Shown: positions 43,957 to 47,501 of the stretch, in pieces | Numbering within the stretch: position 1 is the stretch's first letter | Layout: every line of letters begins with the position of its first letter | Assembly (NCBI GenBank): GCA_017889635.1 | Contig: JAGGAC010000054.1 | Span: 1-47,501 of the forward strand | Length of the DNA stretch: 47,501 nucleotides | Direction of reading: 5' to 3' | Source: Bacillota bacterium | GTDB lineage: Bacteria > Bacillota > Negativicutes > Sporomusales > CTSoil-080 | The notes under the pieces: generated by a model | Databases searched by the model: none | Told to the model about the DNA's origin: nothing | What the model saw: the letters and a program-made list of their open reading frames with translations, nothing else | Position numbers and translations under genes: made by a program

Positions 43957-45008
43957 GACGCTGCTTCGTGCGCCAGGCTTTGTAATTGCCTATCCGAAAC
44001 CGGCGCTTTCTGCCGGATTGCCAGCCCCCGGACTTTTTCCAGCACCTCTGAAACTGCCGTGGGCTGAAGGGAAATATTCATTTCTTTAATTTTAAACTCA
44101 ATCGCCGCTTTCCCTGAATGTTTGCCAATAATAATTTTCCGCGACAACCCCACAGTCTCCGGCGTAAAGGGTTCATATAAATCACTTCTTTTATTCACGC
44201 CATCCACATGAATACCCGATTCATGAGCGAAAATATGCGCTCCGATAATTGGTTTTGTAAAATTCACCGTCTGACCAGCATAGCTGAGTATCTCTCCACA
44301 GCATTCTGCCATATTCCCCGGTATATCTAGCGGAAACTTCAGCAAGTACCGCGCACTCATCAGCACTTCTTCAAACGCAGGATATCCGCCAACCCCGCCA
44401 ACAGCAACTGCGATATGACGCACGCCGCTTTTTATAGCGCCCAGAGCATTTCCCGTTGCCAGCCCCTTCCCATTGCTTCCATAGTACTCCACACCACAGG
44501 GTATTTCCTGCTGCAAATCAAGCAGCCGCCAATAAGTAGCGACCGAATCAAGTTCACTTTTACTATCATCAAAAACAATACTGGTTATACCGTACTCCTT
44601 CACAATCCGGCAAATATGGCGCACCTTGCTTGCCGGATATTCGCAGTTGCCTATAATATGAAGCGCGACATTCATTTCCCACTCACGTGCTTGCCTTAGC
44701 GCTTCTCCTGTCAAAGCAGGCATTTCGTGTATAGCGTTATCGTCCAGGCTTACTTTGATGTTACAACAACCCAATTGATGAGCCGCAGCAACCTCTTTGG
44801 CAGTAGGCTGAATACCGATTCGGATATCCTCTGCCCTCACCGCCGCATAGCGCAAAACAGCCAAAAAAGACTGCAAGGTCAAATCGAAAATAACTGGTGA
44901 CATGGTTGCGATTTTCCGTTTTATAGCTATGAATTCAGCAATATCCAAGGATTGGGTTTCTAATGCATAGCCCAGGGTTTGGTCAATAAACATAAACTCC
45001 TCTTTCAT
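43953..45008 (-). CDS. nifVO: Homocitrate synthase omega subunit NifV-omega
   Basis: A 351-residue protein. The N-terminal half is a barrel-like region without the VDTTLRDGEQ motif; the C-terminal half has IGAHIFAHESGIHVDGV near residue 260 and IIIGKHSGKAAIEFKIKE near 295, the accessory elements that in full-length NifV/LeuA lie after the barrel. It complements NifV-alpha. It lies 35 bases after nifB and is coupled to nifV-alpha. The start is ATG 45008 with AGAGGGGGG upstream. Confidence 0.9.
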   Translation of the reverse strand: MKEEFMFIDQTLGYALETQSLDIAEFIAIKRKIATMSPVIFDLTLQSFLAVLRYAAVRAEDIRIGIQPTAKEVAAAHQLGCCNIKVSLDDNAIHEMPALTGEALRQAREWEMNVALHIIGNCEYPASKVRHICRIVKEYGITSIVFDDSKSELDSVATYWRLLDLQQEIPCGVEYYGSNGKGLATGNALGAIKSGVRHIAVAVGGVGGYPAFEEVLMSARYLLKFPLDIPGNMAECCGEILSYAGQTVNFTKPIIGAHIFAHESGIHVDGVNKRSDLYEPFTPETVGLSRKIIIGKHSGKAAIEFKIKEMNISLQPTAVSEVLEKVRGLAIRQKAPVSDRQLQSLAHEAAS

Positions 45009-45043
45009 CCTACCCCCCTCTTTCCTTTACATTTTATCGCACC

Positions 45044-46306
45044 CTAGATGGCTTTTAATCTAGCCCCCGGCTGATCCGCCGCACGGCGCAATTGATGAAA
45101 GGCATAGAGTAAGCCTTCTTCGACGCTGGCACAAGATTCTACCACAAAGACACCCTGTTCCTTTAACCGCTGTTGTGCATCATGACCTATCCGCATAGTC
45201 AATACAGCATCACAATCTGCAATCCCTTTAATAACTGTCTCCTTTAGCTCTTCAGTCTCAGCACAACTTGCCATCCCTAGACAATATTTTGGAGTAAGTC
45301 TAGTCTCAATGAACTTAACATCCATACCATCTGTTTCATAAATATGAAATTCTTCGGCATGACCATAATGCAAATCAACCAAGTTCTTATATTTGGAAGT
45401 CACAGCCACTTTATACGCCTTGGCCCGCTGGTTACATTTTTTTATAACATCCGGCTTGGTATTACGGAACTTGTGCGACTGATCTTCCGCTAAAAGCCCG
45501 ATGGCATCGGCCCGGCATTGCTGGCAGTGACGCATTTGTGGCAGCTCGCTCTGGCACAAATCCCTCATGCCAGTCACTTCCTGCATACTGGTCTGGGGAA
45601 AATTCTGAAATACGCTGCCGGGAGCCGGAATTAACGGCATAATATTTGTCATCAAAGCTCCCAGGCTCTTTACCTTTTTTACTACTTCCGGTATATGTTC
45701 ACCATTAATATCATTAATCATAACAATATTGACCTTTACCAGGATGCCGTTATCAGCCAAAAACTTAATCCCGGTCAGCTGGTTGTGAATTAAGATTTTA
45801 ACGCCAGCTTCCCCCTCATAATACTTACCCTGGTAATGAATATGATGATAAATTTTTACCCCTATAGCTGGCTCCAAACAGTTTACAGTTACTGTTACAT
45901 GCTTAATTCCCAAGTTAATAATATCTTGACCGTATTGAGGAAGCATCAAGCCATTAGTCGATAAACAAAATATCATTTCCGGCGATTTTGCCTTGATTAA
46001 CTCAATACTTTTTTTTACAGTCTCCCAATTCGCCAAGGCATCACCAGGACCGGCAATTCCGACAACACTCAAATGAGGGATTGCTTCTTTTACCCGTATA
46101 AACTTTGCCAGACTCATTTCAGGAGTCAATACTTCACTTGTCACACCAGGACGGCTTTCATTCACACAGTCATACTTTCGATTACAGTAGTTGCAGCTAA
46201 TATTGCAAATCGGCGCCACCGGCAGATGCATTCTGGCAAATTTATGCTGGGCTTCAAAAGAATAGCAAGGATGTTTGGCAGTAATTTTTGCTAATTCTTC
46301 TTCCAT
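45044..46306 (-). CDS. nifB: Nitrogenase cofactor biosynthesis protein NifB
   Basis: A 420-residue fusion. The radical-SAM domain has PICNISCNYCNRKYDC (CX3CX2C, near residue 38), RPGVTSEVLTPEM, VGIAGPGDALAN and FCLSTNGLMLP. The end is a NifX/NafY-like cofactor-binding domain from about residue 310 (LHYGHAEEFHIYETDG). It makes the NifB cofactor, precursor of every nitrogenase type. GGGGGGAGCG precedes ATG 46306. It heads nifB-nifV-omega-nifV-alpha. Confidence 0.97.
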   Translation of the reverse strand: MEEELAKITAKHPCYSFEAQHKFARMHLPVAPICNISCNYCNRKYDCVNESRPGVTSEVLTPEMSLAKFIRVKEAIPHLSVVGIAGPGDALANWETVKKSIELIKAKSPEMIFCLSTNGLMLPQYGQDIINLGIKHVTVTVNCLEPAIGVKIYHHIHYQGKYYEGEAGVKILIHNQLTGIKFLADNGILVKVNIVMINDINGEHIPEVVKKVKSLGALMTNIMPLIPAPGSVFQNFPQTSMQEVTGMRDLCQSELPQMRHCQQCRADAIGLLAEDQSHKFRNTKPDVIKKCNQRAKAYKVAVTSKYKNLVDLHYGHAEEFHIYETDGMDVKFIETRLTPKYCLGMASCAETEELKETVIKGIADCDAVLTMRIGHDAQQRLKEQGVFVVESCASVEEGLLYAFHQLRRAADQPGARLKAI

Positions 46307-46338
46307 ATTTCGCTCCCCCCTTTCATTCCGGTATAAAC

Positions 46339-46779
46339 TCACCCTTCTTTTTTAGCGTTGTTATAAGCAGCTCTAATTGATGAAATTCTTGTTTCATCAA
46401 ACAGTTGCCGCACTTCATTACACATGGAAAGAACTCGATTCGTATCAGAGGTTTCCGGCATCCCGTGATAATAATTTTCAAGCGAACAAATACCAAATAT
46501 TTGATCCAGCGATCTTATTTCCTTATTTAATAGCGGAGGAACGTCAATAATGGTTTCTACTTCGTCCATCAGGCAAGTATAATTGTGATTTCCCGGCTCT
46601 GCACCATATAACTCACACAAAGCAATAAGATAGTTTTCAAGCGCAACGGAAGCTACATTGAAAACCACACTGGAACACTGCCCTTCACCCAAAAATTGCT
46701 CCGCTCGGTAATGGTACATCTTTGCACTCCGATAATTTGCTTCAAATGCCTCTAAATCGATTTCATTCCTATCCTTCAT
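46339..46779 (-). CDS. HEPN-like small protein in the nitrogenase cluster
   Basis: A 146-residue, all-helical protein. FEANYRSAKMYHYRAEQFL, SSVVFNVASVALENYLIALC and LYGAEPGNHNYTCLMDEVE fit the HEPN fold (conserved helix, then R/H region late in the protein, here RISSIRAAYNNAK). HEPN proteins are often RNases or substrate-binding partners; the exact R-x4-6-H RNase motif is not seen, so catalysis is doubtful. It lies between vnfK and nifB, 32 bases before nifB, and AGAGGAT precedes the ATG. Confidence 0.68.
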   Translation of the reverse strand: MKDRNEIDLEAFEANYRSAKMYHYRAEQFLGEGQCSSVVFNVASVALENYLIALCELYGAEPGNHNYTCLMDEVETIIDVPPLLNKEIRSLDQIFGICSLENYYHGMPETSDTNRVLSMCNEVRQLFDETRISSIRAAYNNAKKEG

Positions 46780-46804
46780 TGTTCTATCCTCTTTTAATAT
46801 GATT

Positions 46805-46901
46805 CTGCCAGAACCTGATAAATGAGACTTAATTCAGGTGGGGTTTTAACCCCATCTGAATTTCAGTCGAATTAGCCAGGGAATTAGCCGTTCTTTACTC
46901 C
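46805..46901. repeat. Dispersed hairpin repeat, 5' part
   Basis: GCCAGAAC...GATAAATGAGACTTAATTCAG, the first hairpin (TTCAGGTGGGGTTTTAACCC and complement) and AGTCGAATTAGCCAGGGAATTAGCCGTTCTTTACTCC match the copy at 4184-4316 up to the 5' arm of its second hairpin and then diverge. It lies between vnfK and the HEPN gene. Confidence 0.75.
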
Positions 46902-46916
46902 TAGACTAAATACGCC

Positions 46917-47501
<585 letters not shown>

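Overview
The window looks like a chromosome segment of an endospore-forming, diderm Firmicute of the Negativicutes type (Sporomusaceae-like: Sporomusa, Pelosinus and relatives). This is an inference from gene content: Firmicute gene orders (thiL-tsaE-tsaB-rimI-tsaD, HrcA/CIRCE-controlled groESL, EndoA-type mazEF), sporulation and germination genes (splB, GerM domain, a Cys-rich coat-like protein, YckD-like protein), strong AGGAGG ribosome sites with frequent TTG/GTG starts, and clostridial-type split homocitrate synthase genes. No rRNA or tRNA gene and no CRISPR array was seen.

Layout. 1-4.8 kb: the end of a chemotaxis receptor, a starch-binding-like protein, a DUF421 membrane protein, a CPBP protease, a Cys-rich coat-like protein with a Dps-like ferritin, then debris (a structured repeat and an integrase tail). 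4.8-6.9 kb: groESL with a perfect CIRCE operator; groEL carries an internal 38-nt deletion and frameshift. 7-14.1 kb: a minus-strand housekeeping block with DUF1405, an acetyltransferase, a PdtaS/PdtaR-like sensor kinase and ANTAR regulator, and the t6A cluster tsaD/rimI/tsaB/tsaE plus thiL. A phased cluster of DnaA boxes lies beside tsaD. 14.3-18.7 kb: alr, a tandem repeat, azlCD divergent from a MocR-type regulator with a clear operator, and rpoZ. 18.9-25.1 kb: a DEAD-box helicase, a small unknown gene, thiC under a TPP riboswitch, gerM plus amidase, and mazEF. 25.3-33.6 kb: DUF456, a second CPBP protease fused tail to tail with the truncated nnrD end, acpS, a YckD-like protein, splB, moeA and an FG-GAP propeller. 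33.8-41.5 kb: a clostripain-like protease, an unknown spore-type protein, GDPD, cbiM plus PDGLE, an internally deleted SDR, a LysE exporter, a long RsgA paralogue with a leader ORF and SD-sequestering hairpin, a GNAT remnant and fabZ. 41.7-47.5 kb: an FMN-binding protein, a glutamine amidotransferase, then a nitrogenase-cofactor operon (vnfK/anfK-like subunit, HEPN protein, nifB, nifV-omega, nifV-alpha).

How the genes work together. The right end makes and fits a nitrogenase cofactor: NifV subunits make homocitrate, NifB makes the iron-sulfur-carbide core, and the VnfK/AnfK-like subunit belongs to the enzyme. The tsa genes modify tRNA. ThiL and ThiC serve thiamine. Several genes bear on spore structure, germination or UV survival.

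The region shows repeated small-scale gene decay (groEL, SDR, GNAT, integrase, nnrD 3' end and a 35-codon fragment) and a dispersed two-hairpin repeat. The most unusual candidates are the rsgA leader/hairpin, the hairpin repeat family, the tsaD-linked DnaA-box array and the alternative-type nitrogenase linkage.
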